A stretch of DNA of 53,246 nucleotides from Thermoplasmata archaeon (lineage in GTDB: Archaea; Thermoplasmatota; Thermoplasmata; Thermoplasmatales; Thermoplasmataceae): contig JAKBQY010000026.1 in assembly GCA_021835025.1 (NCBI GenBank), positions 1 through 53,246 of the forward strand, in the 5' to 3' direction. Under the pieces are notes generated by a model. The model ran no database searches. It was not told where the DNA came from and saw only the letters and a program-made list of their open reading frames with translations. Of this stretch, positions 43,810 to 52,378 are shown piece after piece. Numbering within the stretch: position 1 is the stretch's first letter; each line of letters starts with the position of its first letter. The position numbers were made by a program, and so were the translations under genes.

Positions 43810-45726
43810 ATGTCTTTTCGAGATTACTTAAGCGAGGCAAGATCTATATTTGATCGTCTTTATCCGGACAATAAAATCAGTGAAATTGATTATGAAGGTT
43901 CAACTATAGTTGTTTACACAAAGGACCAGGAGTTGTTCTCAAAACGTGATGATCTGGCAAGGCAGATTGCCCAGGAACTCAGAAGAAGGATAGCAATAAG
44001 GCCTGATCCAAGCATAATGTCTGATGAGAAATCCGCAGAAGAAAAAATCAAAAATCTTGTTCCTGATGATGCTGGATTGCAGGATATATATTTTGAATCA
44101 GATACAGGTGAAGCTGTAATTGAATTGAATGAACCGTCAGTTGTTATAAATACAGATGTCATAACAAATATAAAATCGGAAACAAACTGGTCACCAAGAA
44201 TTGTGAGGGCACCACCAATGTATTCAAGAACTGTCAAGGAGGTAAGGGAGTTTCTAAGAGATGTAAAAAAGGAAAGAAAGGAATTTCTGCACAATCTTGG
44301 GATTAAATTGACAACACCAACAATGCCAGGAGAAACGTGGATAAGAATAACTGCGCTTGGAGGGCACAGGGAAGTTGGCAGAAGTGCTACATTGATTTCA
44401 ACAAACAATTCCAAGGTTCTTGTTGACTGTGGAATGCTGAATGTTAATGATCCCGAACAGCCATGGGAAGAGGCACCTTATTTATATGCACCAGAAATAC
44501 AGCCGTTCTCTTCTTTGGACGCTGTTGTTTTAACACATGCCCATCTTGATCATTCAGGTTTATTGCCTCTATTATATAAATACGGTTATGAAGGACCGGT
44601 ATATACCACTGCACCAACAAGAGACCTGGCAGCACTGTTACAGAATGATTACATTAAGGTTTCCCACTCGGAAGGACATAAGCTATCATATGAATCAAAA
44701 CACGTAAGGGATGAATTGAGGCATACAATTACATTAAAATACAATGAAACGGCAGATATTACACCCGATATAAGATTAACATTGTACAACGCTGGTCATA
44801 TTTTAGGATCGGCTGCCGTTCACCTGCACATAGGTGATGGTTTGTACAATGTCGTTTTAAGTGGAGATCAGAAATTTGAAAAAACATGGTTATTCAATCA
44901 GGCAGTTAATAGATTTCCAAGGGTAGAGACGCTTATGATTGAATCAACATATGCCGGCAGAGATGACTATTCATATACAAGGACTGAAGCTTCAAATTCA
45001 TTGATAGATGTTGTAAACAGAACATTTGACAGGGGAGGATCTGTTTTAATCCCAGTATTCGCTGTTGGAAGAAGCCAGGAGGTCATGCTTGTTCTTGAGG
45101 ATGCATACAGAAACAACCTAATACCGGAAAATACAAAGGTTTACCTGGATGGAATGATTATGGAGGCAACCGCAATACATGCAGCATATCCTGAACATTT
45201 AAACCATGAACTGAGGGACCAGATAATGATAAAGAGGGCAAATCCATTCTTAAGCCCCATATTCCATAGTGTTGAAACAAAAAAACAAAGAATAGAAGTG
45301 TGCGATTCCCCTGAAAGCAAGATCATACTTGCAACTGCAGGAATGATGAACGGGGGTCCGATCCTTGAATATTTAAAATCATTGATATCGTCAGAAAATA
45401 ATACACTTGCATTTGTTGGATATCAGGCAGACGGTACCCTTGGAAGGAGAATTCAGGGAGGCGCTGATTCCGTGACATTATCTGAAAATGGAAAATCAAC
45501 AAAATTTGAAATAAAGATGGCTGTTGAAAATGCAGAGGGATTTTCAGGCCATTCCACAAAAAGGCAACTGATAAATTTTATTGGAACAATGCAGCCAAGG
45601 CCACAGAGGATTTTGATAAACCATGGCGATGGAAACAAATGCTATGAATTTGCAAAATTGATTCATGCAAAGTTCGGTGTAGAATCAATATCAATGAAAA
45701 ATCTTGAGACAACAAGATTGTATTGA
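43810..45726 (+). CDS. aCPSF1/FttA: KH-domain beta-CASP ribonuclease, transcription termination factor
   Basis: Archaeal CPSF73-like endo/5'-3' exonuclease that terminates transcription. A GTG opens the frame at 43801, but ATG 43810 follows GGTGTTATAC as in psmB, giving 638 residues. Two KH-type domains occupy the N-terminus (to about 140), then the metallo-beta-lactamase core: VDCGMLNVND, THAHLDHSGLLP near residue 241, NAGHILGSAAVHL, and the beta-CASP domain with LIPVFAVGRSQEV. The C-terminus has INHGDGNKCYEFAKLI, and FSGHSTKRQL closes the metal site. All zinc residues appear intact. Confidence 0.95.
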   Translation: MSFRDYLSEARSIFDRLYPDNKISEIDYEGSTIVVYTKDQELFSKRDDLARQIAQELRRRIAIRPDPSIMSDEKSAEEKIKNLVPDDAGLQDIYFESDTGEAVIELNEPSVVINTDVITNIKSETNWSPRIVRAPPMYSRTVKEVREFLRDVKKERKEFLHNLGIKLTTPTMPGETWIRITALGGHREVGRSATLISTNNSKVLVDCGMLNVNDPEQPWEEAPYLYAPEIQPFSSLDAVVLTHAHLDHSGLLPLLYKYGYEGPVYTTAPTRDLAALLQNDYIKVSHSEGHKLSYESKHVRDELRHTITLKYNETADITPDIRLTLYNAGHILGSAAVHLHIGDGLYNVVLSGDQKFEKTWLFNQAVNRFPRVETLMIESTYAGRDDYSYTRTEASNSLIDVVNRTFDRGGSVLIPVFAVGRSQEVMLVLEDAYRNNLIPENTKVYLDGMIMEATAIHAAYPEHLNHELRDQIMIKRANPFLSPIFHSVETKKQRIEVCDSPESKIILATAGMMNGGPILEYLKSLISSENNTLAFVGYQADGTLGRRIQGGADSVTLSENGKSTKFEIKMAVENAEGFSGHSTKRQLINFIGTMQPRPQRILINHGDGNKCYEFAKLIHAKFGVESISMKNLETTRLY

Positions 45727-46265
45727 TTTAACACCTCCATCTATAATTTTTTGGAAATATTATTGAAATGATTGTCCGTATATATAAATAAAGATCCATC
45801 CTACATTTCTGTTGGCATTCGGACAAAACTGTAAATTTCCGCAATAAAAGTATATTGCATTGGTTACTATGTGAACGAAATATGCAAATGCCCTTGGGAG
45901 ATGTTTTTAATTATCTGTGCCTCCTTTATGATCTGTGCCATCCTTGAAAGAGTTACTCAGATGTATCAGTGTTACAAAAATGTTTTGCCTCTTTAACAGT
46001 GATATTAGTTTCAGGGATTCCCTAGTTTTCTATTTTACTTTTTTTAATTTTATTTATTATCAAATATAAACTATAAATTATATAATATTATTTTTATATT
46101 ATAAAATTAAGATCACAAATATATAAGGAGATTAAAAAATACCATGACTCTTTTTAATAAGGGTTTTAACAGTTTATATTACGCCCGCCACATGCGTTTT
46201 TATTAAACATTTTTAAAAAAAGTGAATAAGTAAAAGTTATAATATAATATAACAATTACTTACTC
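45727..46265. other. Gap of 539 bases between aCPSF1 and the AbiE pair
   Basis: Possible decayed coding traces on the minus strand at 45860-46020, but no family is identifiable. A 20-codon plus-strand frame at 46143-46205 (MTLFNKGFNSLYYARHMRFY) has TATA-like AAATATATAAG at 46118-46128. The AbiEii promoter (TTATAATATAATA) lies at 46237-46250. Confidence 0.4.
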
Positions 46266-46907
46266 ATGGAACCAATTCAATCATTCATAAGTGGTCAACG
46301 ATTAAAAATAGCAGAACTTCAAGATTATTTAATCGATATAATATATGATAGAATACAGCCAGACGCACTTTTATATGGTGGTACGGCAATATGGAGATGC
46401 TTTGGAGGCATGAGATTTTCCGAGGATATTGATATTTATATGAATGATACTTCATTTGTGAAACTCCTTGATGTATTGGTAAAATATGGGCTCAAACTTG
46501 TTTGGCGTGACCCAGAATACAGATACAGAATACGAATAGCAAAAAACGATACCGAAATACTTTTGGAATCAAAACCAGGCTATGCTGAAAATGAAATCAG
46601 AACATATTTCAGAACAGATGGCACAATGAAAACAATAAGTGTATTCAGCCCGACGGAATTGCTTGTAAGGAAGATAGAAGCATATCAGGGAAGGAAATAT
46701 ATAAGGGATATTTATGATATTTTTATTCTTACAAAATGGTTGGATAAATCGGATTACCTTGTGAAAACAAGTATTTCCAAATTTCTTCAGGATATTTCTA
46801 AACCATTGGATGAAAACGTTCTTGGTTCATTGTTATATTCAGAAAATAAAAATATAAAGTTTGCCAGTATGATAGAGTATATAAAGAGGTGGCTCAATGA
46901 AGTATGA
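46266..46907 (+). CDS. AbiEii-type nucleotidyltransferase toxin
   Basis: Toxin component of an AbiE system, which adds nucleotides to tRNA or a similar target. The 213 residues carry LLYGGTAIWRCFGG (GG at 38-39, with the AIWR Arg) and MRFSEDIDIYM with the metal-binding ED-x-D at 53-56, then a third conserved motif VFSPTELLVRKIEAYQGRKYIRDIYDIFIL. All are typical of the AbiEii/AbiGii family. The partner gene overlaps its end by eleven bases. In bacterial loci the antitoxin usually comes first; here the order is reversed. Confidence 0.8.
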   Translation: MEPIQSFISGQRLKIAELQDYLIDIIYDRIQPDALLYGGTAIWRCFGGMRFSEDIDIYMNDTSFVKLLDVLVKYGLKLVWRDPEYRYRIRIAKNDTEILLESKPGYAENEIRTYFRTDGTMKTISVFSPTELLVRKIEAYQGRKYIRDIYDIFILTKWLDKSDYLVKTSISKFLQDISKPLDENVLGSLLYSENKNIKFASMIEYIKRWLNEV

Positions 46908-47445
46908 AAAAGTCTTTATGGACTTTTTTTCAAAACAATTTATTTTTGAAATATCAGATGCAAGAAGATTTCTTTTAAAACTTGGTGCAAATGAACCTTA
47001 CATAAGGGTAATGCTTCATAATATGGTTGTATCAAAGAAAGTATACAGAGTTGGGAATGGAACATACACATTCAATAAAAATGAGGCGGCAATAGGATTC
47101 GCTTTCAGACCTTTCTATTATGGCCTACAGTATGCGCTGACTATCAGAAAAATATGGACAGAGCAATCCATTCCAATAATAATAACAAAAACAAAAGCAA
47201 ATACTGGTTTTAGAAATTGTATGAATACCCGTGTATTCGTCCGGAGGATAAATGATAAGGGATTTTTTGGATTTGATTTTGTGAACTACGGTGGTATATT
47301 CGTTCCAGTTTCGGACCTGGAAAAGACATATCTTGATCTTAATTATTATAAAATAAAAATAGATGATGATACAATGTGGTTGCTTAAAGATAAAATTGAT
47401 AAATTAAAACTTAAAGAGTATTCAAAAAAATTTTTTTATAAATAA
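46897..47445 (+). CDS. AbiEi-like transcriptional regulator/antitoxin
   Basis: A 182-residue protein with an N-terminal winged-helix region (FEISDARRFLLKLGANEPYI, then LHNMVVSKKVYRVGNGTYTF) and a C-terminal domain (FRPFYYGLQYALTIRKIW, TRVFVRRINDKGFFGFDF), as in AbiEi antitoxins that repress their own operon. GAGGTGG lies just upstream of ATG 46897, within the toxin gene, so translation is coupled. The second gene is probably the neutralising partner; the pair seems complete. Confidence 0.7.
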   Translation: MKYEKVFMDFFSKQFIFEISDARRFLLKLGANEPYIRVMLHNMVVSKKVYRVGNGTYTFNKNEAAIGFAFRPFYYGLQYALTIRKIWTEQSIPIIITKTKANTGFRNCMNTRVFVRRINDKGFFGFDFVNYGGIFVPVSDLEKTYLDLNYYKIKIDDDTMWLLKDKIDKLKLKEYSKKFFYK

Positions 47446-47584
47446 TTTAGTGCACAAAAGCCAATGATAAATGTACCATTAACATTAGATGTTTAAAGAA
47501 ATCTATCTTATTTAAATATTCATATATCCCCATTTCTTCAGATATCTCTTTGCATTGTTTTTTTAGGATATCATATATATTTTC

Positions 47585-47975
47585 AGGTTCTTCACACTTT
47601 CATGTAGGTAGCTCACTTTCGAATATTCTTGGAACATTGGAGAGGATGCTGCCAATTGAGATTGCTCTATCTTTGAATTTTCATATTTCAAACATGTAAA
47701 CAAATCAGCCATTTAAAGCATTTTATGTCAAATATCATTCAAATGAACCACACAAAAGTTCGATGAGTCAAATAGCTTCTCTTGAAGGTCATGTGGGTAT
47801 ATAAATCATCTAATATTCCTCAATATAGCTTTGGAAGGGGTAATTTCCCTGCCACAAGGAAAATGATCGCGTCCCTAGACTCGGAATCTTGAAACCATGC
47901 ACTCTCTTGAATGCTGTCTTTATCTTGTTGTTTATTTCTGCCTCGATGACCATATTTTCAACAACAAGTATTTTC
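47585..47975 (-). mobile_element. Insertion-sequence remnant: transposase C-terminus plus terminal region
   Basis: The minus-strand frame at 47810-47972 reads ILVVENMVIEAEINNKIKTA and FKRVHGFKIPSLGTRSF, then a stop. The order of an INNKIK helix and a basic-Gly stretch resembles the end of DDE transposases. The 200 non-coding bases beyond the stop match the solo repeat at 15948-16105, defining the IS end near 47588. Within the gap 47446-48151 I see no other gene. Confidence 0.45.
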
Positions 47976-48030
47976 TCTTACCCATAAAATCATAAATTTA
48001 AATATGGATATGTAGTTATGTCAATGACTA

Positions 48031-48112
48031 GAGTAGCATCCCTCACGTACGTGCAAGTTTAGAGGATGAAATAGGAAACCTCACTTTTTTAAATGCGAGG
48101 CGGCTCACAAAT
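48031..48112. mobile_element. Palindromic IS-end-like sequence
   Basis: Contains CACGTACGTG (48044-48053) and a hairpin CCTC...GAGG at about 48083-48101 around an AT-rich loop, similar in layout to the IS605-type left ends at 7730 and 30374. No coding remnant attached. Confidence 0.3.
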
Positions 48113-48151
48113 GGCAAACGAAAAATACAATATATACCATTTATATTACCA

Positions 48152-49096
48152 ATGATGATAGGTGCAATACTGGCAGGAGGCTATGGAAAGAGATTAAAGC
48201 CAATCACGGACAATATTCCAAAGGCATTGATAGAAATAAGGGAAAATTATACAATAATGGACAGGCAATTGCTTGATTTTAAAAATTCAGGAATAATGGA
48301 TGTATATATATTATCAGGGTATTTGAGCGAAAAAATAGAGGAATATTACAGGGATTACAGGGATTTGAATATCCATATTTTAAATGAAGAAAAGCCCATG
48401 GGAACACTGTATTCATTAAAAAATTTAATAGGCCATATAGATGATGACATAGTACTTAGAAATGGGGATACAATATCCGATATAGACATGAAGGATTTTA
48501 TTGAATACTCAAAAAGAAAGGATTTTGGAATGACAATGTATATTACAAAAATGAAAAGCCCATATGGTATTGTTGAATTTTCTGGTGATGCGGCCATAAA
48601 CTTCAAGGAAAAGCCAGATCTTGACTATTATATAAATGCCGGTATTTACTATATAAAAAAATCTGTATTCAATTATTTTTTAAAGGATTATATAGAAACA
48701 GATATTGAGAAATCAGCTTTTCCTGAAATAGTGCATAACAATTTACTTGGCATTTACAAGGACGATTCATTGTGGATGGGCATAGATAGTGAAAAGGATC
48801 TTGAGACAATAAAAAAATTCTATTCTGGCAGAAATGATACTGAATATGGATATGTCAAATACCTTTATTCCGCAAATAACATTGAAATAAAAGAATACTA
48901 TATCAAAAAGGGTTATAAGGTAAATATACAGGAAAAAGGAATAATAAAATTAATGGCCGGTTCAGGTTATATTTACACAGATAAAACACTTAAATACAAC
49001 AGTGGTTCAATACTCTCAATCTCGGGTGAAATTCATATACTACCCTATGAAAATACAAAACTTGAAATTATAAAGGAAAAAAATAAAAAATTATAA
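48152..49096 (+). CDS. NDP-sugar nucleotidyltransferase with extra C-terminal beta domain
   Basis: Activates a sugar-1-phosphate with an NTP. Residues 1 to about 220 form the RmlA/GCD1-type catalytic domain: AILAGGYGKRLKPITDNIPKAL at 5-26 (G-x-G-x-R and Lys), LRNGDTISDID with the metal Asp, FKEKPDL, NAGIYYI and the second Asp in WMGIDSEKDL. The final 85 residues (ending GEIHILPYENTKLEI) look like a small beta domain of cupin type rather than the usual left-handed helix. The particular sugar is unknown; glucose or mannose is plausible for the surface glycans of wall-less acidophiles. TATA-like ATATATACC lies 20 bases upstream of ATG 48152. Confidence 0.82.
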   Translation: MMIGAILAGGYGKRLKPITDNIPKALIEIRENYTIMDRQLLDFKNSGIMDVYILSGYLSEKIEEYYRDYRDLNIHILNEEKPMGTLYSLKNLIGHIDDDIVLRNGDTISDIDMKDFIEYSKRKDFGMTMYITKMKSPYGIVEFSGDAAINFKEKPDLDYYINAGIYYIKKSVFNYFLKDYIETDIEKSAFPEIVHNNLLGIYKDDSLWMGIDSEKDLETIKKFYSGRNDTEYGYVKYLYSANNIEIKEYYIKKGYKVNIQEKGIIKLMAGSGYIYTDKTLKYNSGSILSISGEIHILPYENTKLEIIKEKNKKL

Positions 49097-49149
49097 ATAT
49101 TGAACACAGGTTTCATCGGAGTTTAGAAATATTTATTTACTATCTCATA

Positions 49150-49515
49150 ATGAATAAAAACATGACTATAAGTAGAGAAGAATTATTTGCTGCATTAAAT
49201 AATATTTACGGCAAAAGAGGAATGCCACAAAAAGATGTTGGAGACCTCTGCGATTTTGTACTATCCTTTTTTGGCTATGAAAATTATGTACTTGATAATG
49301 TTCTATCATCTGCGGAAAGAGATGTATTTTACAATCTTGAAGAATTCAATATAGTAAGCACATACAGGGAAGAGGTGAGTATAATAAAGGGAAAAACATG
49401 GCGTATAAACCAATGGTATATAGATCCAAACAGATTACATAAAATAGCAATGGAAAAACCAGACAATACTGAGAAAGAAGGCGATATATACGATTCCATT
49501 TTCAAAAATTTATAG
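49150..49515 (+). CDS. Thermoplasmata-type uncharacterised protein (DUF6015-like)
   Basis: A 121-residue acidic, mostly helical protein with a winged-helix look: ISREELFAALNNIYGKRG, DVGDLCDFVLSFFGYENYVL, RDVFYNLEEFNIV, then a basic wing (KGKTWRINQWYIDPNRL) and a disordered tail. I recall a DUF of this pattern in Thermoplasmata, of unknown function. No Cys pair or catalytic motif. It begins 53 bases after the nucleotidyltransferase and precedes a CinA-like gene; the three may be co-transcribed. Start ATG 49150 (ATG 49162 possible). Confidence 0.55.
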   Translation: MNKNMTISREELFAALNNIYGKRGMPQKDVGDLCDFVLSFFGYENYVLDNVLSSAERDVFYNLEEFNIVSTYREEVSIIKGKTWRINQWYIDPNRLHKIAMEKPDNTEKEGDIYDSIFKNL

Positions 49516-49554
49516 GCATATAAAATTTTAAGTATAGTATCATAATAAGAAGAT

Positions 49555-50304
49555 ATGAAGGCTGTTATAATTACAGTGGGCAATGAAATATTGAGTGGAA
49601 GAACAGTAAACACAAATTTTTCATTCATTGCTAAAATGCTTACATATTCCGGATATACCGTCGTTAAAGGAATAATTGTTCCTGACAACCTTGATGGCAT
49701 ATCAAATGCATTTGTTGAGGCCTCAAAAATTGGTGATGTTATCGTATCATCTGGCGGCCTGGGACCTACGTTTGACGATATGACGCTTACAGGATTCTCC
49801 AGGGCATTTGGTTTGAAACTCTCTATGAATGAACAGGCAGTGGAAATGATTAAACCAAAATTCGATAGGCTCACGCCCGAAAGGGAGAAAATGGCAATTA
49901 TACCGGAAAACGCAATGCCAATAAGGAATGATGTTGGAACAGCACCCGGGGTATATATAAAAATAGATAAAAACGTTTATATAATCGTTCCAGGAGTCCC
50001 GAGGGAGGCTGAATCCATTATGGCAAACATAATAAACAAAATAAGGCTTAATAATTTTGTATACTGTGATAGGTCATTTGAAGTGAGTGGTGTCATGGAA
50101 AGCATTCTTGCCCCATTTGTGAAGAAATTGATGGAGGAATATGGCAATGCCGTTTACATAAAAACACACCCAAAGGGAAATGAGGTAAAATCACCTATAC
50201 TTGAAATAGAAGTTACGGCATCAGGCAAAAATAAAAATATTGAAAGTACTGTAGATGAGGTTATTGATAAGATAAAGAAGCATATAAATGAAAATGATTA
50301 TTAA
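49555..50304 (+). CDS. CinA/MoaB-like domain protein (nicotinamide-nucleotide-processing or molybdopterin-binding fold)
   Basis: A 249-residue protein matching the N-terminal COG1058 domain of CinA without the C-terminal amidase domain. Signature blocks: ITVGNEILSGRTVNTNFSFI at 6-25, VPDNLDGI, SSGGLGPTFDDMT at about 66-78, and GTAPGVYI followed by PGVPREAESIM. In bacterial CinA this domain hydrolyses ADP-ribose-type compounds. Archaeal single-domain members are uncharacterised in detail. The DUF2240 gene follows 20 bases downstream. ATG 49555. Confidence 0.85.
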   Translation: MKAVIITVGNEILSGRTVNTNFSFIAKMLTYSGYTVVKGIIVPDNLDGISNAFVEASKIGDVIVSSGGLGPTFDDMTLTGFSRAFGLKLSMNEQAVEMIKPKFDRLTPEREKMAIIPENAMPIRNDVGTAPGVYIKIDKNVYIIVPGVPREAESIMANIINKIRLNNFVYCDRSFEVSGVMESILAPFVKKLMEEYGNAVYIKTHPKGNEVKSPILEIEVTASGKNKNIESTVDEVIDKIKKHINENDY

Positions 50305-50324
50305 TTATATAAAAATATATATAC

Positions 50325-50801
50325 ATGAACAAGGATAATTCCAGAAAGTTAATAGCCATTGTAGCAGCAAGAAAAATGGAGGGTTATACTAAAAATGATT
50401 TCATGACCGCACTTTCATTTAAACGAACCCTGATACCTCCAGACCTGATTGAAAGATTTATTGATGGATGCCTGAAAGATGACCTTTTAATAGAAAAGGA
50501 TGGAAAATATATACCAAATTTCAGCACAGAAGGTGTTATAGTTCCACTAGATTTTTCCGTGAATATTGATGAACTTTTTATTGATTCCGGTGAAAAACCT
50601 CTTGTTGACAGAATGCTAGATGCAGTGTCAGCCTCAGGTAAAATGACAAAAAAGGAGGCAATTATCAGGGCAAAGGAATTTTTAGGAAATATGCAGTTCA
50701 TTGATTTTGAAACAGCACTGCTTACGGTTTTATCAGATAACAATTTGGATATAAAAACATTTGTTCTTGAAAAAGAAAATAGCATGAATAAAACAATTTA
50801 A
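50325..50801 (+). CDS. DUF2240-family archaeal protein
   Basis: A 158-residue archaeal protein of unknown function. The N-terminal half shows the DUF2240 layout: LIAIVAARKMEGYTKNDFMT, then FKRTLIPPDLIERFIDGCLK and DDLLIEKDGKYIPNF, a winged-helix-like pattern, and the C-terminal half is helical (KMTKKEAIIRAKEFLG, DFETALLTVLSD). It may bind nucleic acid. Converges with trm1 and overlaps its stop by four bases. Short leader after TATA-like AATTATATAAAAA. ATG 50325. Confidence 0.7.
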   Translation: MNKDNSRKLIAIVAARKMEGYTKNDFMTALSFKRTLIPPDLIERFIDGCLKDDLLIEKDGKYIPNFSTEGVIVPLDFSVNIDELFIDSGEKPLVDRMLDAVSASGKMTKKEAIIRAKEFLGNMQFIDFETALLTVLSDNNLDIKTFVLEKENSMNKTI

Positions 50802-51853
50802 AAAAGTGCTTTAATTGCCTCATCAAATTCCGAATTCACCTTAACACCGGTTTCGGAAAATTCGGTTCTTCCCGCCCTCATACCGATTTCTTTTAATTTC
50901 TCAACGGCGTATTCCACTGGTATTGAGTCAAATTTATTTTTCCTGGCAATATCCGAAAGTTCAATAAAGTAAATATGGTAGTCTTCATTTTTTATCCTGG
51001 AAAGATATTTTAAAAACAGTTTATCAGGATTGATTATAATATTCATTGAATCAAAATTTATGTGGTTAATATCCCCCGTCCATATTGGGCCTTCAGTGAT
51101 ATCCCTATACATTGAGTTTACATCATGATTTTTATTGACAGTATGTATATGTTCAAGAGCTTCGTCAGCCATATTAGCCGAGGAAAAAATCTTAAAAATT
51201 ACTCGGTAGTAGTGTGAGTGCCATAATGACAAATATGGAAACGCCCCTTTATCAAGAGCCGCTGCTCTCTTCACAAATTCTGCTATTAAAAGCCTGATCC
51301 CCGATTCATGCCTGAATTTATCATTGATTATGTTTGCATGGTATCTCCTGAAAACCTTTTTTCTGGATGAACCGGTAAGTGCAGTTAGGTCCGTGGCTGT
51401 TATTCCAATGAAACCACCATTTTTTATTCTCATCAAGGTGGAATCTATATATGGTAATACTGAACCATATGGATCAAGATCCACATAATCAAAAAGATAT
51501 GAATTTAAAACAGAGTTGAAACTCTGGTTATAAACCTCAATATTTCCCTCATTCATCTTCACATTTCTTTTAATAAGATTGTATGATTCCTTGTTTGTTT
51601 CAGAAATTACTGTATTTACGCCTGCTTCCTTTTTGAATCTGATGCCTCTGATGCCGGTACCGCCAAATGCATCCAAAGCCAGTTTTGGCTTGAAAGTTTT
51701 TACAAATGAAACCGTGAAATCCCTATTCAGTTTCTGATCCATGTTATAGAAGCCTGTTCCTATTTTTCCAGGCCCCTTTACATAATAATTTTCTGGAACG
51801 GCCAGTTTAACATCTCCTTCCTGAATGTAGTTATATAGATTCTTCCTCTCCAT
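50798..51853 (-). CDS. trm1: tRNA (guanine26-N2)-dimethyltransferase Trm1
   Basis: Methylates G26 of tRNA with S-adenosylmethionine. The 351 residues show FYNMDQKLNRDFTV near the start, the SAM-binding motif I LALDAFGGTGIRGIRF, VISETNKESYNL, and motif IV DLDPYGS, followed by ITATDLTALTGS, RRYHAN and the C-terminal domain YYRVIFKI, all typical of archaeal Trm1. The start overlaps the THEP1-like gene by 23 bases, with GGTGCTGAATG as a Shine-Dalgarno arrangement. Likely in one operon with the two upstream genes. Confidence 0.93.
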   Translation of the reverse strand: MERKNLYNYIQEGDVKLAVPENYYVKGPGKIGTGFYNMDQKLNRDFTVSFVKTFKPKLALDAFGGTGIRGIRFKKEAGVNTVISETNKESYNLIKRNVKMNEGNIEVYNQSFNSVLNSYLFDYVDLDPYGSVLPYIDSTLMRIKNGGFIGITATDLTALTGSSRKKVFRRYHANIINDKFRHESGIRLLIAEFVKRAAALDKGAFPYLSLWHSHYYRVIFKIFSSANMADEALEHIHTVNKNHDVNSMYRDITEGPIWTGDINHINFDSMNIIINPDKLFLKYLSRIKNEDYHIYFIELSDIARKNKFDSIPVEYAVEKLKEIGMRAGRTEFSETGVKVNSEFDEAIKALF

Positions 51854-52376
51854 TCAGCACCTTTATAATTTTAAATGGTAAAATGTTCTTATTTATTGGT
51901 GTAATGTCGAAAACACGGACACTTTCATATCCTCTGAATTCCTGTAAAACCGGATTCCTGGATTTTTTATGAAGAGTTATAACAATTTCCTTATCCGATT
52001 TCATAACCTTTTCAACTTCATTTTTTATATTTTTTGAGGCATTTTCTATTTTTCCCAGTTCATCGATCACTATAATATCCGATTCTTCCATGGCCTTCTC
52101 CAAACTTGGTATAACAAGATCTTCGAGGGATTTTACATCAATCCCAAGCTTATCGATTTTAACCCTTGAAACAAGATCATTTCTTGCAAATTCAACCCTT
52201 TTCTTTGTCAGTATATCAGTAATAAAATAAGTGCATATTCTTCCACGTTCAATTTTCCCGGATATCAAAGTTCCTTCTATAGTTTTGCCCTCATTTAGAA
52301 GCATTTCCATAATTTTATTGAGTGCCTCTGTTTTTATAGAACCAATTGGCCCTGTTATTCCAACCTTAATCGCCAT
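51831..52376 (-). CDS. THEP1-like nucleoside triphosphatase with altered Walker A
   Basis: A 181-residue P-loop protein of the THEP1/DUF265 group (NTPases cleaving ATP or GTP). The order of motifs is right: an N-terminal P-loop, a GTLISGKIERGR block, VIDELGKIE (Walker B) at about 104-112, and VITLHKKSR. The P-loop reads GPIGSIKTE at 9-17, so the Gly before the Lys is Ile. Lys15 and Thr16 are retained. Activity may be lost or changed. GGAGG precedes ATG 52376. Between mptD and trm1, which it overlaps. Confidence 0.75.
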   Translation of the reverse strand: MAIKVGITGPIGSIKTEALNKIMEMLLNEGKTIEGTLISGKIERGRICTYFITDILTKKRVEFARNDLVSRVKIDKLGIDVKSLEDLVIPSLEKAMEESDIIVIDELGKIENASKNIKNEVEKVMKSDKEIVITLHKKSRNPVLQEFRGYESVRVFDITPINKNILPFKIIKVLNGEEESI

Positions 52377-52378
52377 AC

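Noticed and set aside
49329-49874. Minus-strand 181-codon frame spanning the DUF6015-like and CinA-like genes
   Set aside because: It is antisense to conserved CinA motifs; no recognisable domain.
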